Assembly: GCF_025685425.1 (NCBI RefSeq)
Contig: NZ_JAGTAS010000050.1
Coordinates: 62,001 to 126,000 of the forward strand
Source: Terriglobus albidus
Lineage (GTDB): Bacteria > Acidobacteriota > Terriglobia > Terriglobales > Acidobacteriaceae
Length of the DNA: 64,000 nucleotides
Direction: 5' to 3'
Position numbers and translations under genes: made by a program. The notes beneath the pieces were generated by a model. That model did no database searches and had not been told where the DNA came from. It was given only the letters and a program-made list of their open reading frames with translations. Positions 40,079 to 49,455 of this stretch are shown here, in pieces; the stretch's first letter is position 1; every line of letters starts with the position of its first letter.

Positions 40079-41551
40079 GTGAAATCCGCTCTCTTCGCCC
40101 TTATTTCGGTGGCATCTGTTGCGGCTTCGTTTGCGCAGGCCCCGCCCGCTCCTCCATCGTCTGCTGTAAATGTCACCGCTATTCTGCGTGAGCGCAGCAA
40201 CGTGACGCAGTGGTTTGCTGCGACGCCAACCTCGGAACGTTATGCCCACCAGGACTCATTGCTCCGGCTCGGCATAACGCAGCGCATTCGCCAGTGGGAC
40301 TATCAGCTCGAGATCGGTCAAAGCGCTGAGCTTGCGCTGCCGACCGATGCGGTTTCACCGGTTGCCGCGCAAGGCCAGCTAGGTCTTGGCGGCACCTACT
40401 ATGCCGCGAACAGCAACAATAGCAATCCCGCGGCTGCTTCTTTTCGTCAGGGGTTCCTGCGCTACCACTTCAAGAATGAGCCGGATACCTTGCGCGTAGG
40501 CCGCTTCGAATTCTTTGACGGTCAGGAGATCGTTCCGAAGAACAATACGTTGCTTTGGATACAGACCAACCGTGTCGGCCATCGACTTATCGGCAATTTC
40601 GGTTTCTCGAATGGACAGCGTTCCTTCGACGGCATTGAAGGCAAGCTTGGCGGCAAGAGCTGGAATCTGACGGCGATGGGCGGCCGCGCGACGCAGGGCG
40701 TCTTCAACATGAACGCCAACCCTGAATTGAACGTCGATGTGCAGTACCTGGCTTACACGCATGTGCTGGCAAAACAGCGCGTCATCGTTCGCGGCTTTGC
40801 TCTCGGCTATCACGACGGCCGTACCGGTCTGACCAAGACGGATAACCGCAGTGCTGCTGCGCGCGCGCTCGATCACAAGAACATTCGCATCGGCACCTTC
40901 GGCGGCAATCTATTGGCTGCTGTGCCGGCAGGGCGCACGACGGTCGACTTCCTCCTCTGGGGTGCGGGGCAGGTTGGCTCCTGGGGACTGCAGGATCATT
41001 CGGCAGGAGCGATTGCGGTGGAAGGCGGTCTGCGCTTCGATAAGGTCAAGACCACACCCTGGGTTCGCGGCGGCTATCTACGCTCGACCGGCGATAACAA
41101 TGCGACCGACGGGACGCACAACACCTTCTTTCAGGTGTTGCCGACACCGCGTATCTATGCGCGCTTCCCGTTCTACAACTCGATGAACTCGACCGACTCC
41201 TTCGTTCAGCTTATCGATAAGCCCAGCAAACGGGTCGATCTGCGTTCCGATCTTCACTTCCTCAAGCTCACCTCGGCCTCCGATTTCTGGTACCAGGGTG
41301 GCGGAGCCTTCGATAACAAGGTCTTTGGTTATACCGGACGACCGGCAAACAACCACAACAGCTTCAGTTCGCTGTATGACATCAGCGCCGACATTACGTT
41401 GACCAAGCAGTTTTCGCTGGGAACTTACTACGCGCATGCCTTCGGAAAGTCAGTCGTCAGTGCGATTTACCCGACGGAGGGCGGAGCGAACTACGGCTAC
41501 CTGGAGTTGAACTATCGTTTGCAGAAGGTCCTGGGCGGCCACAGCCACTAG
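40079..41551 (+). CDS. Outer-membrane porin of the alginate-export (AlgE-like) family
   Basis: Predicted beta-barrel outer-membrane protein, 490 aa. The signal peptide is KSALFALISVASVAASFAQA. The mature part has alternating amphipathic strands and family-like segments such as LRVGRFEFFDGQEIVPKN, RVGHRLIGNFGFSNGQRSFDG and a C-terminal NYGYLELNYRL. GTG 40079 is well supported by AAGGAG eight bases upstream. The family is named for alginate export, but many members are general or anion-selective porins. It is last in the nitrate run, 106 bases after the transporter, which suggests an outer-membrane entry route for nitrate. No alginate genes are nearby. Function inferred from context. Confidence 0.82.
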   Translation: MKSALFALISVASVAASFAQAPPAPPSSAVNVTAILRERSNVTQWFAATPTSERYAHQDSLLRLGITQRIRQWDYQLEIGQSAELALPTDAVSPVAAQGQLGLGGTYYAANSNNSNPAAASFRQGFLRYHFKNEPDTLRVGRFEFFDGQEIVPKNNTLLWIQTNRVGHRLIGNFGFSNGQRSFDGIEGKLGGKSWNLTAMGGRATQGVFNMNANPELNVDVQYLAYTHVLAKQRVIVRGFALGYHDGRTGLTKTDNRSAAARALDHKNIRIGTFGGNLLAAVPAGRTTVDFLLWGAGQVGSWGLQDHSAGAIAVEGGLRFDKVKTTPWVRGGYLRSTGDNNATDGTHNTFFQVLPTPRIYARFPFYNSMNSTDSFVQLIDKPSKRVDLRSDLHFLKLTSASDFWYQGGGAFDNKVFGYTGRPANNHNSFSSLYDISADITLTKQFSLGTYYAHAFGKSVVSAIYPTEGGANYGYLELNYRLQKVLGGHSH

Positions 41552-41877
41552 GGCATATAGGCGTACTCTCGTTGCCCCATTCTTTGTGACTCGTAGCTCC
41601 CGGCCAGTTTCGCCGGCTCGGCTGAGAACGCAAAGAGTGGGGCGCCGCTTTTAAGCGGTTTCTTTGGGGTATAGAGCTTGATCTTTGCGAGGACCTAGAT
41701 GCATTCCTGATGCTGTCTGGTGTTTTACCCGTGTCTTGGTGACGCATGCATTTGCAGAGCCGCCGAAGAAGCTGCAGCGACTGTAAGCAGCGGGAACAGT
41801 TGCTCAGGTATCTTTGATGACATCGTGGAGTGCATTCGAATCCGCGGGCTGCAATCGTTTTCGAAAGGTCTTCTGTC
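41552..41877. other. Intergenic region (326 bases) with a broken palindrome
   Basis: Contains CCCATTCTTTG at 41577-41587 and the near-complementary CAAAGAGTGGGG at 41632-41643, enclosing CCGGCCAGTTTCGCCGG. A related CCCATTCTTTG word occurs at 59893-59903. No gene is supported here. It must carry the promoter for the GH3-GH67 operon, but I see no clear -35/-10 pair. Confidence 0.5.
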
Positions 41878-44550
41878 ATGCGCTTGACTCACGTTCTCAC
41901 TCTGTTCGCCGGTATGCTGCCTGCTGCCGTCCTTGCGCAGGCGAAATTTCCTTATCAGGACACCCCCCTCACACCGGAACAGCGAGCGCACGATCTGGTT
42001 TCGCGGCTGACTCTGGAAGAGAAGGCGGCCCAGAGCGTCAACACCGCGCCTGCCATTCCGCGTCTGGGCGTGCCCGCCTATGACTATTGGAACGAAGGGC
42101 TTCACGGTATCGCTCGGTCTGGTCATGCGACGTTGTTTCCGCAGGCCATCGGCATGGCTGCGACCTGGGATGCGCCGCTGCTGCAGCAGATCGGCGATGT
42201 TGTCTCCACCGAAGCCCGCGCCAAGTACAACGACGCCGTCCGCAAAGGCATTCACAGCATCTACTTCGGTCTGACCATCTGGTCGCCGAATATCAATATC
42301 TTCCGTGACCCGCGCTGGGGTCGTGGACAGGAGACCTACGGAGAAGATCCGTACCTGACCGGAAGCCTGGGCCTGTCGTTCGTTCGTGGTCTGCAGGGGC
42401 CTGATCCGCAACATCCGCGTGCCATTGCCACGCCAAAGCACTTCGCCGTGCATAGCGGACCGGAGAATACGCGCCACAGCGCCAACATCGATCCTTCGGC
42501 ACACGATCTTTGGGAGACCTATCTGCCGCAGTTCCGCCGCACCATCGTCGAAGGCCAGGCCGGATCGATCATGTGCGCCTACAACGCCATCTATGGCAAG
42601 CCCGCATGCGCCAGTGATCTGCTATTGAAGGACATTCTGCGCGATGCCTGGAAGTTCAAGGGCTTCGTCACCTCCGACTGTGGCGCCATCGATGACTTCT
42701 ACCAGAAGACAGCACATCGCTACTCACCGGATAAGGAGCACGCTTCGGCGGCAGGCATCCTTGCCGGTACGGATACCAACTGCGGTCGGACCTACCAGGT
42801 GCTTCCGGCCTCGGTTCGGGCGGGACTGCTGAAGGAGAGCGATCTCGATACGACGTTGGAGCGTCTGTTTACTGCGCGCATGCGGCTCGGTCTCTTCGAT
42901 CCTCCGTCGAACTCGCCCTATGCGCAGATTCCGTATAGTCAGGATCGCGCACCAGCACATCTGGCGCTTTCGGAGCGTGCCGCGAAAGAGTCCATGGTGC
43001 TGCTCAAGAACGACGGCATTCTGCCGTTGCAGCCGGCGAAGTATAAGAAGGTTGCAGTTATCGGTCCGAATGCGGCGTCCCTTGCCGCGCTCGAGGGTAA
43101 CTACAACGCCGTCCCGAAGGATCCGGAGATGCCGGTCGATAGCCTGCGTAAGGCGCTTCGCGGCGCACAGGTCGTCTACGCCGAGGGCGCTCCCTATGCG
43201 GATGGGGCGCCGCTGCCGGTTCCGTCCACCATGTTCCGCACAGCGGCGACTGGTGGCCGCAATGGCCTGAAGGCCGAGTACTTCAACGGTATTGAGGGAG
43301 ATATCTTCGCAGCCAAGCCCGCTGCCGTGCGGCAGGACTCGCAAATCGATTTCGACTGGAACTCCGCTGCTCCTGTTGATGCGGTCAAGCAGGAGTTCTT
43401 CGGCGTTCGCTGGACTGGATATATTGCCGCTCCGCGGGCCGGCGACTTCGAGTTCAATATGCGGCTGGCGCACTGCTACCCGTGCGGCGATGAAGAGCGT
43501 TACCGCGTGACCGTCGATGGCCGCGAGGTGGCAACCTTCTCGACGCCTGCGAAGGATTTCCGTGAGAGCACGACGCCGCGCTTCCACATCCGTTTCGAAG
43601 ATACGAAGCCACATGCGATCGAGGTGACCTATGTGCATCGCGCTTCGCTCTTTGGCGGAGGTCTGACGATGGAGTGGGTGCCACCGGTTGGTTTGTTGCA
43701 ACAGGAGGCAGCAGAGGCAGCGCGTGATGCGGACCTGGTGATTGCGATGATTGGTCTCTCGCCGGAGCTTGAAGGCGAAGAGATGAAGATCAAGGTGGAA
43801 GGCTTCGATGGCGGCGACCGCACCGACGTCAAGCTTCCCGCAAGTCAGCAGCAGATGCTGGAGGCGGTGGCGCAATCGGGGAAGCCGATGGTGGTCGTGC
43901 TGATGAATGGCTCCGCGGTTGCCGCGCCCTGGGCGCAGGAGCACGCGAATGCGATTCTTGAGGCATGGTATCCCGGTGAGTTCGGCGGCAAGGCCATTGC
44001 CGATACTTTGCTTGGTGTCTACAACCCTGGGGGACGTCTTCCGGTGACCTTCTATCGGTCGATCAGCGATCTGCCTGCCTTCGACGACTATTCGATGAAG
44101 AACCGCACCTACCGGTACTTCCAGGGCACGCCGCTCTATGGCTTTGGATACGGTCTCAGCTATACGACCTTTACGTACTCCGGAGCGAAGACAGCGACCA
44201 ATGACTTGCACGCCGGCGAGCCTTTGAAGGTCGAGGTTACGGTCACGAACAGCGGCAAACGAGCCGGAGAAGAGGTGGCTCAGCTTTATCTACTTCCGCC
44301 GGCTTCGGGGAACGGTGGCCTCTCACCGAAGCTGCAACTTGAGGGCTTCCAGCGGATTGCGCTCAAACCAGGAGAGAGCCGCAAGCTTACTTACGAGCTT
44401 ACTGCGCGCGATCTTTCGCAAGTCGATGCAGAAGGAAATCGTGCGGTTCTCCCGGGTGAGTACTCTGTCGCCATCGGTGGATCGCAGCCGGGTCCGCAAT
44501 CGCAGACGGTGAGTTTCCGTATCAGCGGAAGCTACCCCGTTCCCCGGTAG
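41878..44550 (+). CDS. Exported GH3 beta-xylosidase/beta-glucosidase with inserted PA14 domain
   Basis: Glycoside hydrolase family 3, 890 aa. The signal peptide is RLTHVLTLFAGMLPAAVLAQ. The N-terminal barrel has the nucleophile Asp267 (FVTSDCGAID) and WGRGQETYGEDPYLTG. The C-terminal sandwich is interrupted by a PA14 domain at about 455-605 (LKAEYFNGIEGDIF, HCYPCGDEERYRVTVDG), and a fibronectin-III-like domain ends the chain. PA14 insertion is known to sharpen sugar specificity. ATG 41878 begins the signal peptide directly. The first gene of an operon with GH67 alpha-glucuronidase 26 bases later suggests it releases xylose from glucuronoxylan oligomers, though glucosidase activity is possible. 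Confidence 0.92.
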   Translation: MRLTHVLTLFAGMLPAAVLAQAKFPYQDTPLTPEQRAHDLVSRLTLEEKAAQSVNTAPAIPRLGVPAYDYWNEGLHGIARSGHATLFPQAIGMAATWDAPLLQQIGDVVSTEARAKYNDAVRKGIHSIYFGLTIWSPNINIFRDPRWGRGQETYGEDPYLTGSLGLSFVRGLQGPDPQHPRAIATPKHFAVHSGPENTRHSANIDPSAHDLWETYLPQFRRTIVEGQAGSIMCAYNAIYGKPACASDLLLKDILRDAWKFKGFVTSDCGAIDDFYQKTAHRYSPDKEHASAAGILAGTDTNCGRTYQVLPASVRAGLLKESDLDTTLERLFTARMRLGLFDPPSNSPYAQIPYSQDRAPAHLALSERAAKESMVLLKNDGILPLQPAKYKKVAVIGPNAASLAALEGNYNAVPKDPEMPVDSLRKALRGAQVVYAEGAPYADGAPLPVPSTMFRTAATGGRNGLKAEYFNGIEGDIFAAKPAAVRQDSQIDFDWNSAAPVDAVKQEFFGVRWTGYIAAPRAGDFEFNMRLAHCYPCGDEERYRVTVDGREVATFSTPAKDFRESTTPRFHIRFEDTKPHAIEVTYVHRASLFGGGLTMEWVPPVGLLQQEAAEAARDADLVIAMIGLSPELEGEEMKIKVEGFDGGDRTDVKLPASQQQMLEAVAQSGKPMVVVLMNGSAVAAPWAQEHANAILEAWYPGEFGGKAIADTLLGVYNPGGRLPVTFYRSISDLPAFDDYSMKNRTYRYFQGTPLYGFGYGLSYTTFTYSGAKTATNDLHAGEPLKVEVTVTNSGKRAGEEVAQLYLLPPASGNGGLSPKLQLEGFQRIALKPGESRKLTYELTARDLSQVDAEGNRAVLPGEYSVAIGGSQPGPQSQTVSFRISGSYPVPR

Positions 44551-44576
44551 CCCCGAAAGACACGAAAAGAGAATCG

Positions 44577-47180
44577 ATGATTTTGAAAAAGCACCATCTC
44601 CAGCCTGTTTCACTCTTCGCAAGCCTGATTGCGCTCTCGTCATTGCAAGGAGCGCTTGCCGAAGATGGCTCCGCTGCCTGGCTGCGCTATGCTGCGGTAG
44701 CAACGGCACAGTATCGGGCTGTCCCGACGCGGATTGTTCCTTCCTCGGATTCGCCGATAGAACGCGCAGCCGCCGAAGAGCTGCAGCGTGGTCTCAACAG
44801 CATGCTTGGTATTCATACGGAGATCGCCGCGCAAAGTGAATCGACACGGCGCGGCGCGGCAATCCGCCTGGTGCTGACACCAAGTGCGAACCCGGAAGTA
44901 CTGGACAGCTACACCATCGATACTTCTTCGACCGGCATCCGCATTGCCGCGAACACGCCACAGGCAGAGCTCTATGGTGTCTTTCATCTGTTGGAGCTGA
45001 TCGGCGCGGAACAGCCCCTGCCGAAGCACGAGGAACAGACTGCCGCAGCCGGCATCCGCTGGACCGATGAATGGGACAACCTGAACGGCACTATCGAACG
45101 GGGTTACGCCGGGCCATCGATCTTTTTCGAGAATGGCCATGTTCGTCAGGACTTGAGCCGTGCCGGTGAATATGCCCGCCTGCTTGCTTCGATTGGCATC
45201 AACGGTTGCAACGTGAATAACGTGAATGCCGATCTCGATCTGCTGACGCCAGCTCACATCCGCGAGTTCGCGCGTCTGGCCGAGGCCTTCCGCCCCTGGG
45301 GTGTCAGACTCGCATTGAGCGTTGATCTTACCTCGCCACAGACCGTGGGCGGTATGTCGACCTTCGATCCTCTCGATCCATCCGTGGCGGCGTGGTGGAA
45401 AGAGAAGGTCGATGAGATCTACCGCGTCATCCCTGATTTTGGCGGCTTCACGGTCAAAGCAGATTCGGAAGGGCGTAAGGGGCCATCGCAGTATGGACGT
45501 TCGCCTGCCGATGCAGCCAATGTACTGGCGCGTGCGCTGGCGCCGCATCACGGTGTGGTGCTCTATCGCGGATTTGTTTACAACAATCATCTCGACTGGA
45601 ATGACCACAAGGCTGACCGTGCACGCGCCGGCGTGGATAACTTCGCGCGTTACGACGGTACGTTTGAAGACAACGTCATCATCCAGATCAAGGAAGGCCC
45701 CATCGACTTTCAGGCGCGCGAGCCTGTCAGTCCCCTCTTTGCAGCGCTACGCCGTACCAACGTCGCCATCGAACTTCAAACCGCACAGGAATACACGGGC
45801 CAGCAGCGGCACATGGTCTGGCTGCCGAGCATGTGGCACTGGGTGCTGGATACCGACTTGCATGCCGAAAATCGCAGTACGCCGGTCAAGCAGATCGTAA
45901 CCGGTCACAGCTTCCCGCTTGAGAATGGAAAACCGCGCCGCAGCGGCTTCGTCTCCGTCACCAATGTCGGTATGGAGGCGAACTGGCTGCATCACCCCAT
46001 GGCGATGGCCAACCTGTACGGCTTCGGCAAGCTGGCATGGAATCCTGATCAGCCGCTCGCACAGATCATTGATCGCTGGACCCGTCTGACCTGGGGGAAC
46101 CGGCCTGAAGTTGTGAAGCTCATCGCCACGCTGCAGCTTGAAAGCTGGCAGGTCTATGAGGGCTATACCGGTCCTCATGGCATGGGAACGCTCACCAATA
46201 TCCTTGGCTATCACTTTGGCCCGGGGATTGAGTCAGCGGAGCGCAACGGATGGGGCCAGTGGTTCCGAGGGGAGAAGGATGGTATCGGGATGGACCGCAC
46301 TGCCAATGGCACCGGCTATATCCAACAATATCCGCCACAACTCGCGGCGAAGTATGAGTCGCTTGCCAGTTGTCCGGAAGACCTGCTGCTCTTCTTCCAT
46401 CATGTTCCTTACGACTACAAGCTGCGTAGTGGGAAGACGCTGGTGCAGGATATCTACGATACGCATTACGTCGCTGCGGCGCAGGCTGGAACGTACGTCA
46501 CTCGCTGGCAGGAGCTTCATGGCATGGTCGATGATGAGCGTTACGAGCAGGTACTGCGTCTCTTCGGCTTCCAGGCAGGGCACGCTATTGTGTGGCGCGA
46601 TGCCATCAACAACTGGTTCCAGCGTATCTCGCAGATTCCTGATGCACAGGGCAGAGTTGGCCACGAGCCAGGACGTATTGAGGCCGAGGCCATCATTGCG
46701 TCTGGATATGAGTCCATGGACGTCACTCCGTGGGAGACCGCATCTGGTGGCAAAGCGGTAGTTTGCCACAGGCCTGAGGGCTGCATGCTCGCATATACCT
46801 TTCCGCAGAGCTCAGGCACGTATGACATCGCGGTGCAGTACTTCGATATCTGGCGTGGTGTCTCTCGATATGAGCTGCGCCGCAATGGGGAGGTCGTTGC
46901 TACATGGCAGGCAGACGACACACTGCCTCCGGCACAGTTTGACGCGAATCCTGACGGTCAGACCTCGACGAGATTTACCGTGAACGGGATCACACTGCAG
47001 CAAGGCGACAAGTTGGAGCTGCATGCGGCTCCCGATCTGCGTTCAGAGCTCCAACCGGGCGCGCCTCATAAAGCAGCTCCCGGAGAGCTGGAGTCGCAGT
47101 CCCGTGTTCCGCGCGACTATCGCGAATATGCGCCGGTGGATTACATCGAAGTTACTCCCTCGGTGCGCAAGGTGAAGTAG
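44577..47180 (+). CDS. Exported GH67 alpha-glucuronidase with C-terminal CBM-like domain
   Basis: Removes 4-O-methyl-glucuronic acid from the ends of xylo-oligosaccharides, 867 aa. After a signal peptide (FASLIALSSLQGALAE), GH67 motifs appear in order: NGCNVNNVNAD, GFTVKADSEGRKGPSQYGR with the acid glutamate, QIKEGPIDFQAREPVSPLF with the base pair Asp/Glu, and ELQTAQEYTGQQRH. Typical members are near 700 aa; here an extra domain at about 700-865 (RIEAEAIIASGY, GTYDIAVQYFDIWRG) resembles a CBM6/35-type carbohydrate-binding module. Downstream genes for an SDR and mannonate dehydratase fit use of the released uronic acid. Confidence 0.94.
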   Translation: MILKKHHLQPVSLFASLIALSSLQGALAEDGSAAWLRYAAVATAQYRAVPTRIVPSSDSPIERAAAEELQRGLNSMLGIHTEIAAQSESTRRGAAIRLVLTPSANPEVLDSYTIDTSSTGIRIAANTPQAELYGVFHLLELIGAEQPLPKHEEQTAAAGIRWTDEWDNLNGTIERGYAGPSIFFENGHVRQDLSRAGEYARLLASIGINGCNVNNVNADLDLLTPAHIREFARLAEAFRPWGVRLALSVDLTSPQTVGGMSTFDPLDPSVAAWWKEKVDEIYRVIPDFGGFTVKADSEGRKGPSQYGRSPADAANVLARALAPHHGVVLYRGFVYNNHLDWNDHKADRARAGVDNFARYDGTFEDNVIIQIKEGPIDFQAREPVSPLFAALRRTNVAIELQTAQEYTGQQRHMVWLPSMWHWVLDTDLHAENRSTPVKQIVTGHSFPLENGKPRRSGFVSVTNVGMEANWLHHPMAMANLYGFGKLAWNPDQPLAQIIDRWTRLTWGNRPEVVKLIATLQLESWQVYEGYTGPHGMGTLTNILGYHFGPGIESAERNGWGQWFRGEKDGIGMDRTANGTGYIQQYPPQLAAKYESLASCPEDLLLFFHHVPYDYKLRSGKTLVQDIYDTHYVAAAQAGTYVTRWQELHGMVDDERYEQVLRLFGFQAGHAIVWRDAINNWFQRISQIPDAQGRVGHEPGRIEAEAIIASGYESMDVTPWETASGGKAVVCHRPEGCMLAYTFPQSSGTYDIAVQYFDIWRGVSRYELRRNGEVVATWQADDTLPPAQFDANPDGQTSTRFTVNGITLQQGDKLELHAAPDLRSELQPGAPHKAAPGELESQSRVPRDYREYAPVDYIEVTPSVRKVK

Positions 47181-47219
47181 TTTGGCTATGATCAAAGTCC
47201 TGGAATCGAAAGAACAATC

Positions 47220-47978
47220 ATGACTCTCTCTGGAATGACCGCCGTCGTCGTCGGCGGAACCTCGGGCATCGGCAAGGCGCTTGCGCTGGGGCTTGCACGT
47301 CACGGAGCCAATGTCGTCGCCACTTCGCGCTCGCAGCAGTCCGTCAACGAAATTGCGCGTGAGCTGCAGGCTCTCGGAACCAGGCATCTTGCGATTGCCA
47401 GCGATGTCGCCAGCCGCGCGTCTCTGGAAGCGCTTCGCGATGCTGTGCTCGCAGAGTTCGGTTCTATGGAGATTCTGGTGAACTCTGCCGGTATGACCAA
47501 GCGCATCCCCACGCTGGAGGTTGACGACGAACTCTGGAATCAGATTCTCGATGTGAACCTGACCGGAACGCTGCGCGCCTGCCAGGTCTTTGGAAAGGTC
47601 ATGCTGGAGCAGCGGTTTGGCCGCATCATCAACATCGCATCTCTCGCCAGCTTCGCCGCATTCCTCGAGGTTGCGCCTTACGGAGCAAGCAAGGCTGCTG
47701 TGGCGGCGCTCACGCAATCGCTGGCGGTGGAGTGGTCGCGCCATGGGGTCACGGTCAATGCCATTGCCCCTGGCATCTTTCCCACGGCGCTCAATCGCAA
47801 GATCATCGACAGCCCACGCGGACAGGAGTTGCTGATGCGCACACCCATGGCGCGCTTCGGCGAAGCAGAAGAGCTGGTCTCGACCGCAGTCTATCTGGCA
47901 GCGCGCGAAACGACATTTACCACCGGACAGATCATTGCGGTCGACGGCGGTTTCCTGGCAAGCGGTGTCAATCAGTAG
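47220..47978 (+). CDS. SDR-family oxidoreductase, candidate fructuronate reductase (mannonate oxidoreductase)
   Basis: Classical short-chain dehydrogenase, 252 aa, cytoplasmic. The nucleotide-binding motif is [13 protein letters not shown] follows, the catalytic Ser is in NIASLAS and YGASK gives the Tyr/Lys pair. The C-terminus [13 protein letters not shown] is typical. ATG 47220 lies 39 bases after GH67 and 29 bases before the mannonate dehydratase gene. Between D-glucuronate and D-mannonate cells need isomerase (UxaC) and reductase (UxuB) steps; neither classical gene is in the operon. This SDR could supply the reductase step or handle another uronate. That role is inference; the family call is firm. 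Confidence 0.85.
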   Translation: MTLSGMTAVVVGGTSGIGKALALGLARHGANVVATSRSQQSVNEIARELQALGTRHLAIASDVASRASLEALRDAVLAEFGSMEILVNSAGMTKRIPTLEVDDELWNQILDVNLTGTLRACQVFGKVMLEQRFGRIINIASLASFAAFLEVAPYGASKAAVAALTQSLAVEWSRHGVTVNAIAPGIFPTALNRKIIDSPRGQELLMRTPMARFGEAEELVSTAVYLAARETTFTTGQIIAVDGGFLASGVNQ

Positions 47979-48007
47979 CCCGGCGGCGACGACTCTGGAG
48001 AAGGTTT

Positions 48008-49216
48008 ATGAAGATTGAATCGGCAAAGCTTATCATCTGCTCCCCGGACCGCAACTTCGTCACGCTGAAGATTGTGACGGATGAGGGCATCTACGGTCTT
48101 GGTGATGCGACCCTGAATGGCCGCGAGCTTGCGGTCGCCTCGTATCTGACCGAGCATGTCCTTCCGTGTCTGATCGGGCGCGATCCTTTCCAGATCGAGG
48201 ATATCTGGCAGTATCTCTATCGCGGAGCCTACTGGCGCCGCGGTCCAGTGACGATGAGTGCGATTGCTGCAGTCGATATGGCGCTGTGGGATATCAAGGG
48301 TAAGGCTCTGAATACTCCGGTCTATAACCTGCTGGGTGGAAAGAGCAGGGAAGGTGTGCTGGTTTATACACACGCCAATGGATCCGACATCGCTGAGGCT
48401 GTTGACTCTGTGCAGCGCCATGCTGCCGAAGGCTATCTCGCGGTACGCGCGCAGTCTGGCGTGCCGGGTGTTGCCTCCAGCTACGGTGTGCCGAAGTCGG
48501 GCAAGCCGTATGAGCCGGCGGAGCGTGGTCTTCCCAGTGAGAGCCTGTGGTCGACGGAGAAGTATCTGAACTTCGTGCCGAAGTTGTTCGATGCTGTCCG
48601 CAAGGCATGCGGAGAAGATCTGCATCTACTGCATGATGTTCATCATCGCCTCACGCCGATCGAGGCAGCACGTCTGGGCAAAGCGCTTGAGCCGTATCAT
48701 CTCTTCTGGATGGAAGATCCGACTCCGGCTGAAAATCAGGAGGCCTTCCGTCTTATCCGCGAACATACCGTGACGCCCATCGCTACCGGCGAGGTCTTCA
48801 ACTCCTTCTGGGATGCGCATGACCTGATTCGCAACCAGTGGATCGACTATCTGCGCATGACCATCGTTCATGGCGGCGGTATCACGGCGCTGAAGAAGGC
48901 TGCCGACTTCGCGGCGGTGTATCAGGTGCGCACTGGCTTCCATGGAGCAACGGATCTATCCCCGGTCACCATGGCAGCGGCACTGCACTTCGGTTTGGCG
49001 ATTCATAACTTCGGCATCCAGGAGCACATGCCGCATACGAAGCTTATGGATGAGGTCTTTCCTCATGCTTATAGCTTCAATGCCGGTTATATGTATCCCG
49101 GCGATGCTCCGGGGCTCGGTGTGGAGATTGATGAGGCGTTGGCGGCGAAGTATCCGTATCAGCGGGCGTATCTTCCGATTGCGCGGAAGTTGGATGGAAC
49201 GTTGACGGATTGGTAG
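48008..49216 (+). CDS. manD: D-mannonate dehydratase, enolase superfamily (ManD/RspA type)
   Basis: Dehydrates D-mannonate to 2-keto-3-deoxygluconate in the cytoplasm, 402 aa. ManD-type features: [20 protein letters not shown], metal and acid-base segments [20 protein letters not shown] and [13 protein letters not shown], with [10 protein letters not shown] and LDGTLTDW at the end. ATG 48008 follows GGAGAAGG; the open frame extends 92 codons upstream but overlaps the SDR gene in another frame and is not the gene. Some ManD relatives act on gluconate or are nearly inactive. The glucuronoxylan neighbours support high-efficiency mannonate use. Confidence 0.93.
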   Translation: MKIESAKLIICSPDRNFVTLKIVTDEGIYGLGDATLNGRELAVASYLTEHVLPCLIGRDPFQIEDIWQYLYRGAYWRRGPVTMSAIAAVDMALWDIKGKALNTPVYNLLGGKSREGVLVYTHANGSDIAEAVDSVQRHAAEGYLAVRAQSGVPGVASSYGVPKSGKPYEPAERGLPSESLWSTEKYLNFVPKLFDAVRKACGEDLHLLHDVHHRLTPIEAARLGKALEPYHLFWMEDPTPAENQEAFRLIREHTVTPIATGEVFNSFWDAHDLIRNQWIDYLRMTIVHGGGITALKKAADFAAVYQVRTGFHGATDLSPVTMAAALHFGLAIHNFGIQEHMPHTKLMDEVFPHAYSFNAGYMYPGDAPGLGVEIDEALAAKYPYQRAYLPIARKLDGTLTDW

Positions 49217-49238
49217 TGGCGAGATCGGAAGATGGTTG

Positions 49239-49389
49239 GTGGGAGCCGTGGGCTTCAGCTCACGGTTTACGAAGTCAGAAAATAGATTGGGCTTTAGCTC
49301 TGGGCCGTATTACAAAAGCAAAGGCCCAGGGCTAAAGCCCATCTACTTTTACATTTTTATCAGCGGGCTGGAAGCCCGCTGCTCCCACC
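49239..49389. repeat. Composite palindromic element, family B copy 2
   Basis: Same layout as 23605-23760: GTGGGAG, CCGTGGGCTTCAGCTCACGG, a central hairpin GGGCTTTAGCTCTGGGCC with GGCCCAGGGCTAAAGCCC, then AGCGGGCTGGAAGCCCGCT and CTCCCAC. It lies between the convergent mannonate dehydratase and GH31 genes. Confidence 0.8.
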
Positions 49390-49392
49390 CGG

Positions 49393-49440
49393 TCGAGCTT
49401 CGCTCGAATACCCAGGTCCCCGTGGGACCTGGGGCACACG
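49393..49440. repeat. Short double palindrome, family C copy 1
   Basis: TCGAGCTTCGCTCGA followed by CCCAGGTCCCCGTGGGACCTGGG and GGCAC. The second copy is at 60073-60122. It sits just before the end of the GH31 gene and may help end its transcript. Confidence 0.6.
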
Positions 49441-49455
49441 GTGTTGTGACTCCCG

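Noticed and set aside
41700-41870. A remnant gene upstream of the GH3 gene (reading SSKIPEQLFPLLTVAAASS on the minus strand)
   Set aside because: It is short, has no family resemblance and lacks a ribosome site. It is probably chance.
42724-44211. A 495-codon antisense frame opposite the GH3 gene
   Set aside because: No recognisable domain; the opposite strand encodes an unmistakable GH3-PA14 enzyme.
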